From positions 310,001 to 374,000 of the forward strand of contig NZ_JFZG01000024.1 in assembly GCF_000607165.1 (NCBI RefSeq): DNA of 64,000 nucleotides. Reading direction: 5' to 3'. The notes beneath the pieces were generated by a model that saw only the letters and a list, made by a program, of their open reading frames with translations, had not been told where the DNA came from and searched no databases. Numbering within the stretch: the stretch's first letter is position 1; every line of letters starts with the position of its first letter. Below are positions 35,830 to 43,737 of this stretch, piece after piece. Both the position numbers and the translations under genes were made by a program. This DNA comes from Ralstonia pickettii (lineage in GTDB: Bacteria > Pseudomonadota > Gammaproteobacteria > Burkholderiales > Burkholderiaceae).

Positions 35830-36294
35830 TTAGCGCGTGCGTTGGTAGATCGTGGCCAGCTCCGTGCGGTTGCGTGCACCCATTCGCACGAGCAGTTGGC
35901 GCATGTGTGTTTTGACCGTCTCGACGCTGATATGCAGGCGTTCTGCAATCTCGGAGTTCGACCGGCCGCAGGCCACCTCTTTAAGAATGTCGCACTGGCG
36001 CGGGGTGAGGGGCTTGGGCTCCGGCGTGGCGGGCGATGGACTGGGCTCCATGCCGCTGGCCGGCTCAAGCGATTTCAATGCGCCGCTCAGCATCTGCTGC
36101 ACGTCTTCCAGCGCCATCGGCTGCAGCGTGGGCTGTGAAGGCAGCCAGGTGGAATCGTTGAGCAGCGATGTGTCCAGAAAGATGACGGCCAGCGATGTGG
36201 CAGCAGCATCCCAGCGCGCAACCATGGCGGTCGATGGAAGGCCAGGACTGCATATGTCTGGCGGACTGGTCGACGGTGGTGTTCGCGCTGGCAT
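35830..36294 (-). CDS. LuxR-type regulator with C-terminal HTH only
   Basis: From the ATG at 36294 (AGAGGAA 6 bases upstream) the product has 154 residues. The C-terminal 65 residues are a LuxR helix-turn-helix (LTPRQCDILKEVACGRSNSE, then IAERLHISVETVKTHM). The N-terminal 85 residues are Pro/Ser-rich and match no receiver or autoinducer domain, so the input is unclear. It is divergent from the LuxR protein at 36569, with a strong dyad between them. A partial copy of its 3' end lies at 33029. Confidence 0.8.
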   Translation of the reverse strand: MPARTPPSTSPPDICSPGLPSTAMVARWDAAATSLAVIFLDTSLLNDSTWLPSQPTLQPMALEDVQQMLSGALKSLEPASGMEPSPSPATPEPKPLTPRQCDILKEVACGRSNSEIAERLHISVETVKTHMRQLLVRMGARNRTELATIYQRTR

Positions 36295-36421
36295 GCGGGT
36301 TCCTCTTTGAAAAGCACGGTGCAACCTGACTGAAGGCAGGCAGTTGCCGGTGATGACGGCTCGCAGCCGCGGCAGCCAGCCTTCGTCAGGCGCACTATCG
36401 CAAAATCGGGCGGCCTGCAAC

Positions 36422-36441
36422 CATCGCTATGGATAGCGATG
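36422..36441. promoter_or_regulatory. Operator-like dyad CATCGCTA-N4-TAGCGATG, copy 1
   Basis: In the divergent region of two LuxR-type genes. The arms extend to 11 bp with a GG centre (ACCATCGCTAT / ATAGCGATGGT, 36420-36443). The identical 8+4+8 core occurs again at 39573-39592. Two copies of a 16-bp invariant core in regulator promoters are unlikely by chance. Confidence 0.75.
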
Positions 36442-36568
36442 GTCAGTGCGGTGCACGTGCGTTACGCGATTGGGCCAATCTCAAGTGCACCAGCTATAGG
36501 GCTGGGCCGTTGTGCCGATATACCTGTTTGTATTTGTATTGATTGGCGCGCCTGGAGCCCCACGATGA

Positions 36569-37636
36569 ATGTTCAGACTCAACACCAGTGGCGAGCCGCC
36601 CAAGCGATCGATGGACCTCTCCACAGCTGAACTGCGCGCACTGCTCGATATCACCGGGCATTTGCATGAGGCATCGAGCAGCAGCGTTCTCGACCGTCCG
36701 GAAGTGGCCGAGAAGCTGGGGTCACTCCTGCATTTCGATCTTGCGGCGCATATCCAGTGGGGGCACGACGGTAGGCATCAGACACGGCCAAGCGCGCTGT
36801 GGGGCCGAGACCAGGCCATGCGCGGTGAGTATCAGCAGTACTTCCATGGGGTCGACTCGATTGCGCAGTGCCTGACGGGCAGCTTTGAACCTGTCGTGAT
36901 CGAGCGGAAGATCTGCCGCTCTGAATGGGGCAAGTCTGAGTACTTCACAGATTTTCTCTGTCGGCACAAGGCGTATCCGGGCATCAGCCTGCGCCTGCCA
37001 GATGCCAACGGGATGCTGCTGGACTATCGGTTCAGCACCAGCGATCCAAACAAGCGTTTCGGTGATCGAGAGACATTGCTGCTCAGCCTCTTGAAGCCGC
37101 ATCTGCTGAATGCGCATCAGCTTCGCGTCATCCAGGAAGTGGGGGAAGTCGGCGCTGCCGCTGATGCCGGTGCGCATGTGCCGACATTCATGCTGGACGG
37201 CAAGTCACCGCCTCTGCCCAACGCAAAGGCGCGCGCCATCATGATTGGGCTTTGCATGGAAGAGCGTGACGCGCTCTATCAGCAATTGACAGAGGCGGCC
37301 AACGGATCACGCCACGGGCAGTGGAAAGGCTTCGGCTTTTGCGTGGAGCGACTGGCTGCCCACGATGGCCCTGGGCTCGGTTGCCGGATTCACCTCGTCG
37401 CACGGGGCGTGGGGTCATCGGCCTGGTTCCAGCAGCAGTTTGGCGTGACCGTGCGCGAAGGCGAGGTCTGCCACCTCATGCTCAAGGGCATGTCAGACAA
37501 GCAGATCGCCCTAGCCCTGAACATGAGCTACTGGACGGTGCGCACCCACGTGGGGCACATCATGAAAAAGATTGGTGTGGACTCACGCAGTGCGATCGGC
37601 CTTGCCGCGCTTGAAGCTGGCGGATCGCTGAAGTAA
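36569..37636 (+). CDS. LuxR-family transcriptional regulator (355 residues)
   Basis: The last 60 residues are a LuxR-type helix-turn-helix (GEVCHLMLKGMSDKQIALAL, NMSYWTVRTHVGHIM). The N-terminal 200 residues have a GAF/LuxR-sensor-like look (DYRFSTSDPNKRFGDRE) but not the usual acyl-homoserine-lactone residues, so a quorum-sensing role is not supported. Start at 36569 has GGAG about 12 bases upstream; M15 at 36611 is a less likely start. Divergent from the small LuxR gene across the CATCGCTA dyad. Confidence 0.82.
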   Translation: MFRLNTSGEPPKRSMDLSTAELRALLDITGHLHEASSSSVLDRPEVAEKLGSLLHFDLAAHIQWGHDGRHQTRPSALWGRDQAMRGEYQQYFHGVDSIAQCLTGSFEPVVIERKICRSEWGKSEYFTDFLCRHKAYPGISLRLPDANGMLLDYRFSTSDPNKRFGDRETLLLSLLKPHLLNAHQLRVIQEVGEVGAAADAGAHVPTFMLDGKSPPLPNAKARAIMIGLCMEERDALYQQLTEAANGSRHGQWKGFGFCVERLAAHDGPGLGCRIHLVARGVGSSAWFQQQFGVTVREGEVCHLMLKGMSDKQIALALNMSYWTVRTHVGHIMKKIGVDSRSAIGLAALEAGGSLK

Positions 37637-37823
37637 TGCACGCGCGCGTGGCCATCTGTGCCGCGCCGGCAACGGTTACGTTGCGCGAATTTCAAACATC
37701 CTCAAATCGCTTGTTCTGAAAAGACGTTGATCTGGTGACGTTGCGCCGGCTCATGGGCAAGCCATCGCCCAAGACCGGCTAGCTGATGCTGTGCCCCAGC
37801 GTTAGGTGCAGGGCTGGCCCGCC

Positions 37824-38288
37824 TCAAACAATCGGCAACCGCTTGGTCGACTTCACCTGACGAAGCGAAATATTCGAGCGTATGCCAAACACACCGGGCA
37901 GCTTTCTCAAGACCTTTTCCACGAAGCGGCTGTAGTCGTCCAGATCGTTGGCGACCACCTGGAGCAGGTAGTCGGCTTCGCCCGTTGTGTTGTCGCAGGC
38001 CAGGATGTTGGGGCTTGCCAGGATGAGCCGTTCGAACTCCGCCGTGACCTCCTCGGTGTGTTGGGTGCACATGATCTGCACGTAGACCATCACGCCGAGC
38101 CCGAGCTTGCGCCGGTCGAGCGCCGCGTGATAGCCCTCGATGAGGCCGGCATCATCCAGGCGCTTGAGCCGCCGCCAACATGACGCTTCACTCAAGGAAA
38201 AGCGCTCCGCCAGCTTGGCATTGGAGACGCGTCCGTCCTGCTGGAGTTGATCCAAAAGGCCCAGATCGATGGTGTCCAGTGCTTCCAT
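37824..38288 (-). CDS. Lrp/AsnC-family regulator
   Basis: From the ATG at 38288 (AAGGAGAT directly upstream) the product has 154 residues, the family norm. The N-terminal winged helix reads LDQLQQDGRVSNAKLAERF and LSEASCWRRLKRLDDAGLI. The C-terminal RAM ligand domain follows (VMVYVQIMC, GEADYLLQVVANDLDDYSRF). It is divergent from the alcohol dehydrogenase gene and likely controls it, the usual arrangement for local Lrp regulators. The longer frame to 38396 lies in the promoter. Confidence 0.92.
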   Translation of the reverse strand: MEALDTIDLGLLDQLQQDGRVSNAKLAERFSLSEASCWRRLKRLDDAGLIEGYHAALDRRKLGLGVMVYVQIMCTQHTEEVTAEFERLILASPNILACDNTTGEADYLLQVVANDLDDYSRFVEKVLRKLPGVFGIRSNISLRQVKSTKRLPIV

Positions 38289-38360
38289 GAAATCTCCTTT
38301 CCACGGCGTGTCGGAATCAGAAAGAGCGCTTCGAAAGACTCCAGAAACGCCCTGAAAATA

Positions 38361-38373
38361 GAAAGATACTTTC
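38361..38373. promoter_or_regulatory. Dyad between lrp-type gene and adh, candidate Lrp site
   Basis: GAAAG-ATA-CTTTC sits in the 133-bp divergent region, with further GAAAG-like half sites nearby (38330-38340). A TATATT box at about 38390 may be the -10 of the dehydrogenase promoter. Assignment is inferred from position. Confidence 0.4.
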
Positions 38374-38421
38374 GGCGACTGCGGCTTATATTGCAACGCT
38401 CATCCGCTCTGCGTTGAAATC

Positions 38422-39468
38422 ATGAAAGCCATAGTCTACGAAGCCTTCGGCGCCGTGCCGAAGCACATGAACGTTCCCGACCCGACTCCGGCAACGGATG
38501 GCGTGGTCGTGCAGGTGATGGCCAGCGGCGTGTGCCGCAGCGACTGGCACGGTTGGATGGGCCACGACGCGGACATCGAGCTTCCCCACGTGCCCGGTCA
38601 CGAGCTGGCCGGCGTTGTTTCGGCGGTCGGTGCGGATGTGACGCGCTGGAGGGTGGGTGACCGGGTGACGGTGCCGTTCGTGGCCGGCTGTGGTCACTGC
38701 CCCGAATGCCACGCGGGGCACCAACAGGTGTGCGAACAACAGTTCCAGCCTGGCTTTACGCACTGGGGCTCGTTTGCTGAATACGTCGGCATTGGCTATG
38801 CCGACCTGAACCTCGTGCGCTTGCCCGATGACCTGGACTTCACCACGGCGGCGAGCCTCGGTTGCCGCTTCGTGACGGCGTTTCGTGCCGTTGTCGACCA
38901 GGGCAAGACCACTGCCGGCCAATGGGTTGCGGTGCATGGATGCGGCGGCGTGGGCCTGTCGGCCATCATGATTGCCAACGCCATCGGCGCGAATGTCGTG
39001 GCCATCGACATTTCAGACAGCGCGCTGGAGCTGGCGCGTGCGTTGGGGGCCGTCGCCACGGTCAACGCATCGCGTGAGTCAGATGTGGTTGAGGCGGTGA
39101 AGGCCATCACGCAAGGGGGCGCGCATGTTTCGCTCGATGCGCTGGGCCATCCGACCACATGCTTCAACTCCATCAGCAATTTGCGCCGGCGCGGCAAGCA
39201 TGTGCAGGTCGGCCTGATGCTGGGTGATCACACGACACCCGCAGTCCCCATGAGCAAGGTGATTGCGCATGAGTTGGAGATTCTGGGCAGCCATGGCATG
39301 CAGGCCCATCGCTATGGCCCCATGCTCGACATGATCCGCACGGGCAAGCTGCAGCCTGGGCGAATGGTCCGCAGGGAAATCAGCCTCAGCGCCTCGATCG
39401 AGGCATTGACGAACATGAACCGGTTTGAAGGCACCGGCGTGACGGTGATCACGGATTTCGCATCCTGA
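38422..39468 (+). CDS. Zinc-dependent alcohol dehydrogenase (MDR family)
   Basis: A 348-residue medium-chain dehydrogenase. Catalytic zinc ligands are in GVCRSDWHG (C38) and PGHELAG (H60, E61). The structural zinc is held by C90, C93, C96 and C104 ([11 protein letters not shown]). The Rossmann motif is GCGGVGLSA. Oxidises or reduces alcohols/aldehydes with NAD(P); the family includes secondary alcohol and aryl-alcohol enzymes and the substrate is not clear. Likely controlled by the divergent Lrp-type regulator. Confidence 0.93.
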   Translation: MKAIVYEAFGAVPKHMNVPDPTPATDGVVVQVMASGVCRSDWHGWMGHDADIELPHVPGHELAGVVSAVGADVTRWRVGDRVTVPFVAGCGHCPECHAGHQQVCEQQFQPGFTHWGSFAEYVGIGYADLNLVRLPDDLDFTTAASLGCRFVTAFRAVVDQGKTTAGQWVAVHGCGGVGLSAIMIANAIGANVVAIDISDSALELARALGAVATVNASRESDVVEAVKAITQGGAHVSLDALGHPTTCFNSISNLRRRGKHVQVGLMLGDHTTPAVPMSKVIAHELEILGSHGMQAHRYGPMLDMIRTGKLQPGRMVRREISLSASIEALTNMNRFEGTGVTVITDFAS

Positions 39469-39572
39469 ACGATGTCACGGGCCGACCCTGCGTGGTGTCG
39501 ACCGCATTACCTGCGGACCGCGTCACCTGTGCCGCCGCTGATTGTGCGCGGTCGGTCGCCCCCCGGTCGCCG

Positions 39573-39592
39573 CATCGCTAGTCATAGCGATG
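39573..39592. promoter_or_regulatory. Operator-like dyad CATCGCTA-N4-TAGCGATG, copy 2
   Basis: Same core as at 36422-36441, with a different 4-base centre (GTCA instead of TGGA). It lies 91 bp upstream of the proposed start (39683) of the OmpR-like regulator gene, a fitting place for a promoter-bound regulator. Confidence 0.75.
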
Positions 39593-39682
39593 GATGAACA
39601 CACTGTGAACGCTATGCTGTTGCGAAACATAACAAGCGGGGTAGACGTGTTGATCGACCCCGCGCCGTCGGGGTGCTTTGCC

Positions 39683-40429
39683 ATGAAATTTGCCGTACTC
39701 ACCACCAACCCAGCGAGCTTTGCTTATGTAGCGGCTTGCCTGTCAGCGCAGGGCGTGACGTGCGTGCGATTCGACGACGCATTGGCGCTGATGCGCACCG
39801 GGCACACCGAGGCCTTCGCGTTGCTGATGATTGATGCGCAGCAGTTCAGCACGGCCGCCCGACTGTTGCTTGCTGGGCGCGAGCGCAACGCCAACGCCAA
39901 TATGTGCCGGCCAACGTTGGTGTTTGGCGACTTTGCCGGCCGCCACGAGATGCTTGGCGTTTTCGATGCCGGCATCGACGACATCATTTCCGGCCACTTC
40001 ACCGCCGAGGAGTTGTGTGCGCGCGTTCGGCGCATCCTGCGCGGGGCCGGCAAGTCGACGCAGGTCGCCCTCGATACGCAGGTGGTGGCCGGGCCCTACC
40101 GTCTATGTCGGCTGACCCGCACGGTGACATTGCACGACGAACCGATTCGTCTGACCGCTCGCGAATTCGCTACGGCTTGGCTGTTGTTCTCTTCGTCTGG
40201 GGCGTTTCTGTCGCGCCAGCAGATCGCCTCTGCGGTATGGGGTACAGAAGCCAGCGTTGCAGAGCGCTCGATCGAACAGCACATCTACAAGCTGCGCAAG
40301 AAGCTGGGCTTCGGCCCAGCGACCGGCGTTGAACTCAAGACGGTCTACTCGCGCGGCTATCAGTTGACCGTCCAGCCGGCAGGCGAGCAGCCGCAGAGCC
40401 TCGCCCCGAACGTGAAGCTGGCAGCCTGA
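39683..40429 (+). CDS. OmpR-type winged-helix regulator with degenerate receiver-like domain
   Basis: Taking the ATG at 39683 (MKFAVLTTN) the product has 248 residues. Residues 1-110 look like a response-regulator receiver: an Asp is present at the usual place (MIDAQQ), but the acidic pair after strand 1 is replaced (LTTNPAS) and the usual Lys motif is missing, so phosphorylation is doubtful. Residues about 135-230 form the winged helix (LTAREFATAWLLFSSSGAFL, ending KTVYSRGYQL). No sensor kinase is next to it. Longer starts back to 39542 would include the CATCGCTA dyad, which argues against them. Confidence 0.75.
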   Translation: MKFAVLTTNPASFAYVAACLSAQGVTCVRFDDALALMRTGHTEAFALLMIDAQQFSTAARLLLAGRERNANANMCRPTLVFGDFAGRHEMLGVFDAGIDDIISGHFTAEELCARVRRILRGAGKSTQVALDTQVVAGPYRLCRLTRTVTLHDEPIRLTAREFATAWLLFSSSGAFLSRQQIASAVWGTEASVAERSIEQHIYKLRKKLGFGPATGVELKTVYSRGYQLTVQPAGEQPQSLAPNVKLAA

Positions 40430-40553
40430 CGCATGCATGCATGCCGGCCCGCTCGTCGCGGGGTCTTGATGGCCTTCGGCTGTGCCCGTTACTTCAGCAA
40501 GTCGATGGCGTCGAAGGCATAACCGGGGCTGAGAAAGCCTTCTCCGGCCGGCC

Positions 40554-42032
40554 CTATTGCTTCGCCAGTTCCCGGCTGGCGCGCGACACGAGATGCGCCA
40601 TATTTGCCACGGCTTGTGGTGGTGCTCCATCCAGATAGGCGATCGCACGGCCGATCATCGAAATACGCTTGTGCTCGATCGAAGTACTCAATCGTGCTGT
40701 TTTCGTCGGAGCGACCGGCATGGTTGCGTTGGGGTCTACGCGTGCCAGAACCTCGCGTTCCGTAAGATGCCGGCTCGTTCTGCTCTGCAGGGTCTCGTTG
40801 CGCTTGTTGACGGGTGTCATCGACTGATCCGGATGACTTGCAACGTAGCGTTTGACCGAACTGCCGGCATGGCTGTGCTTCATCATCCTGGCGTCGATCA
40901 GCGGTGCCCCGTCCAACACAAGCAACGCACCCAGTTCTTCTGTTGTCTTTGCGCGTGACACCAACGGCGTCGGGTCTGTCCCGGATCGCAACGCATCATG
41001 CAACGCCGAAAAGTCGCCTTCGCGCGCGTGCATTTTCAAGGCCAGCGACATCGAGAAGATCCGGCAGCCAAAGGCAGACTTCTGCAAGTCCACTGGGATG
41101 AACGCACACTTGGCGTGCTCACCCGCTTCACTGCTGACGTTGTCTGCGTACTGATCGTACTCGGCTTCGTCTTCTTCCTTGCGTAAGGGGTCGACCACGA
41201 TCACGGTCGTTCCTTGCGCGTCTTTTCGGATATCGGCCGCTCTGGTGTGCGGGCCGTCATTGACGATGGCCCTGTATCGCCCGGGTGGCGCTGACTCGAT
41301 AAAGGCCCCGAAGTTGTGTGAATTCACCAGGGGTGGCAGATCGTCTTCGTCGTCATCGAACCCGGCTTCTGCCGTGTCCATGTGCAGGGCAACGAGGTTC
41401 AGCCCCGGATTGCGCGCGTTTTCCGCCGCTATCAGCAGCGGCGCAAGCGCCCAGTCCACCTTCTTGATCGGGAACTTGACGATCTCCAAATCGAGATTTC
41501 TGTCCAGCGCCTGCTGCAGCTTGGTCAGTGGCCCTTGCAGGGTACTGCGCACCTGCGACCGGGCATGCTCAATGGCGGCCTCTTGAGACGGCGTCAGTTG
41601 GGGGCCGCTGGCAGTCTGGCTTGTCTGGCCCGTGCCGCGCTCGTGGACGACCGGCTGCTTGCCGGCGGTACGGGCTTTGTCCGGAGGATCGCCGTACCAC
41701 GAGTGCCCCAACAACGGGTGCTCGATGCCCATTCTTTCCAATGTCGGACGATTGTCCAGCAGGGGCTCGTGGGGCTCGGTGGCAGCCGAAGCGCCCGCAT
41801 GATTGCGGGCAGGTGCCGCAACGCTGGCGAGTTGAACGCGGCGGAATTCCGGCTTTCCAGAAGCGGTTGCCGTATTCAGCCGTTGCCTGCGAGGCGGCGG
41901 CATATCGGGGGCATCGGCAGGCGCTCTACGCCGACGATCCAGTGCGCCGATAGCGGGTGCACCAGAGGTGCTGGGGGCGCTGCTGGTTGGCACTGCTGCA
42001 CTGTGGGAAGCGCTGGTGTGATTGACCTTCAT
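40554..42032 (-). CDS. ripP2: YopJ-family acetyltransferase type III effector, PopP2/RipP2-like
   Basis: From the ATG at 42032 the product has 492 residues. YopJ-type catalytic residues are H262, D281 and C323 (QKSAFGCRIFSMSLALK); in PopP2 they are H260, D279 and C321, and the autoacetylated K383 matches K385 here. The first 60 residues are Ser/Pro/Ala-rich as in type III secretion signals, followed by a basic RRRR...RRQR stretch like the nuclear-localisation signal of PopP2. Such effectors acetylate WRKY factors and the RRS1 decoy in the plant nucleus. A GTG at 42065 is an alternative start. A perfect hrpII box lies upstream, so HrpB control is expected. Confidence 0.88.
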   Translation of the reverse strand: MKVNHTSASHSAAVPTSSAPSTSGAPAIGALDRRRRAPADAPDMPPPRRQRLNTATASGKPEFRRVQLASVAAPARNHAGASAATEPHEPLLDNRPTLERMGIEHPLLGHSWYGDPPDKARTAGKQPVVHERGTGQTSQTASGPQLTPSQEAAIEHARSQVRSTLQGPLTKLQQALDRNLDLEIVKFPIKKVDWALAPLLIAAENARNPGLNLVALHMDTAEAGFDDDEDDLPPLVNSHNFGAFIESAPPGRYRAIVNDGPHTRAADIRKDAQGTTVIVVDPLRKEEDEAEYDQYADNVSSEAGEHAKCAFIPVDLQKSAFGCRIFSMSLALKMHAREGDFSALHDALRSGTDPTPLVSRAKTTEELGALLVLDGAPLIDARMMKHSHAGSSVKRYVASHPDQSMTPVNKRNETLQSRTSRHLTEREVLARVDPNATMPVAPTKTARLSTSIEHKRISMIGRAIAYLDGAPPQAVANMAHLVSRASRELAKQ

Positions 42033-42112
42033 GCGGGCTGGCTGTGGCGTTGTGGGCTCGATCACGCCGTAAGAAGCGTGACAGGCGACGTACGCAATGT
42101 CGCTACCGCTTC

Positions 42113-42173
42113 AGCATAAGGATTCGCAGCAGCGCCGGGTGCCCCCGCCCGAACGCATGACGCTTGCTCCGAA
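42113..42173 (-). promoter_or_regulatory. hrpII box and -10 element of the effector gene
   Basis: On the minus strand TTCG (42173-42170), exactly 16 bases, TTCG (42153-42150), then 31 bases to TATGCT (42118-42113). This fits the HrpB-dependent hrpII-box promoter (TTCG-N16-TTCG with a -10 box about 30 bases downstream). The ATG lies about 80 bases further on. Confidence 0.85.
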
Positions 42174-42207
42174 GGGCCGGTCGATGGAAAGGTGCTCCGC
42201 ACCGGCG

Positions 42208-42240
42208 AAAAAAAGCCCCGAGGTGGTCAATCCCGGGGCT
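42208..42240 (-). terminator. Intrinsic terminator between FUSC and effector genes
   Basis: On the minus strand AGCCCCG (42240-42234) pairs with CGGGGCT (42220-42214), followed by a run of seven Ts (42214-42208). It ends the FUSC transcript and isolates the hrpII promoter. The rest of the 346-bp gap (42033-42378) holds the hrpII box and nothing else recognised. Confidence 0.85.
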
Positions 42241-42378
42241 CCCGACCATCTTTTCACGAAGGCTCGTGAACCATGGCTACGCGCCAGTCTACCCACGTGA
42301 CCTCACACCAGCAGTGCTGGTGAGAATTATTGAGCAATGCGTGCGCCGCGGCCCTCACCAGATGCAGCGTCCCTCGCT

Positions 42379-43449
42379 TCACCCAATATTCCACTGCGGT
42401 GCAATCGCCAGCAATTGCCGACGGAGGTTCTCGATCTCGTTGGCAAAGCCCTCTGCAAGCGCGCTTTCCACCGTTGGCGAACTGGCCGTGGGGCTCGCCT
42501 CGGCGGGGTCAGCCGCGCGCGGTCGTGCCAGGCGCGCCACCGTGCCGAACCGCAATGCCCGCGACATGCCGATCAGCGTGTCACGGATGCGCCGGGCGCC
42601 CATGCCGGGCAGGGCGCCAGCACTCGGTGCGCCCAATGCCCCGTGCGTTGCATTGAGCAGTTCCAGCGTGCTGATGCAGATGCGCAGGCTGCGCTGGATG
42701 TTCTCCAGCCGCTCCACGGGCACGTCAATCTCTTTGGACACGGACGGCATGAGCGAGCGCAACTGCACCAGCAGCGTATTGAGCTTGCCGAGGTGCTTGC
42801 TGCGCTCGCCGGGGGCTTCACCGGCGCGGCCGAGGCCGGCATATGCCCGGGCGCATTCCCGCAGCGCATCGGCCAGCCGGTAGCGCCACGAGTACGTGGC
42901 ATACAGCGGCAGCGCAAACGAGAACAGCAGCGCTATCGCAATCCCCACCAGCACGTTGAGCGTGCGCCAGGCGCCGTCGAGCAGATTGTTGTCGCCATGC
43001 CCCACCACGATGACCAGTGTGATGGCCGCCAGCAGCGCGATATAGCCGCCCTTGCCAATCGCGTGATACGCGCAGATGCCGCACGCGATGGCCGTGAGCG
43101 CGTAGGTGAGCGGCAGGTGCCCAAGCCACGTCTGCTGAACGATGATCAACAGGCCTGCCACCGCGCCGATCAGGGTGCCCCAGGCGCGCTCGGCCGCGCG
43201 TTTGCGGATGTTGCCGTGGTGCTGCAGGCCGGCAATGACGATCAGCAGCGAGATGGTGGCCCACTCGCCATGCGGCCAACCGAAGCCCGACGTGACGGCA
43301 ATCGACAGCAGCACGCCCAAGCCGACGCGCGTGGCATGGATGTACCGCGCGTGCTGATAGCGCCGATGCGGGTCGCGCACGAGGCGGAGCAGGGAAAGGA
43401 GGGGGGCAGGTAGTTTCACGGTGCGGGGCGCACGAATGGAAATCGACAT
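42379..43449 (-). CDS. FUSC-family membrane protein (aromatic acid exporter-like)
   Basis: From the ATG at 43449 the product has 356 residues. Five or six hydrophobic segments in the first 180 residues follow the FUSC pattern (RVGLGVLLSI, WPHGEWATISLLIVI, RKRAAERAWGTLIGA), and a soluble helical C-terminal half follows. FUSC proteins resemble the AaeB/YccS exporters of aromatic carboxylic acids. No membrane-fusion partner gene is next to it, so substrate and partner are unknown. Confidence 0.85.
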   Translation of the reverse strand: MSISIRAPRTVKLPAPLLSLLRLVRDPHRRYQHARYIHATRVGLGVLLSIAVTSGFGWPHGEWATISLLIVIAGLQHHGNIRKRAAERAWGTLIGAVAGLLIIVQQTWLGHLPLTYALTAIACGICAYHAIGKGGYIALLAAITLVIVVGHGDNNLLDGAWRTLNVLVGIAIALLFSFALPLYATYSWRYRLADALRECARAYAGLGRAGEAPGERSKHLGKLNTLLVQLRSLMPSVSKEIDVPVERLENIQRSLRICISTLELLNATHGALGAPSAGALPGMGARRIRDTLIGMSRALRFGTVARLARPRAADPAEASPTASSPTVESALAEGFANEIENLRRQLLAIAPQWNIG

Positions 43450-43737
43450 AAGCAAGATCGTTGCAGATTCTAGGGCGCGACGGCCCCAGGATGGGCGCCA
43501 CGTTGGTGCCGACGCCTTGTTGTGGTGCGCGCCGGGTGCAAGTGGCGCGTCAAGACTTCGGGTTTCCCCTAGGTATTGCACAAAGCTTGCCATGGGCGGG
43601 TGAGCTTTTTTGCGTATTGCGTAAAGGGCGGCGCTTCAGAGCACGCGAAATTGTGTCGATTACGATGCATAGCCCGATAGGCAGCGCTCCGGGCTACCCG
43701 GGATGTTGCCGATCCACCTCGAACAAGATCCAGTCTT
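43450..43737. other. Divergent region upstream of the EIIC-EAL gene
   Basis: A 288-bp gap. At about 43580-43612 an imperfect stem (AAGCTTGCC with GGCGGGTGAGCTT) is followed by six Ts, so it may be a terminator or attenuator for the + strand. No clear promoter was found. Confidence 0.35.
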
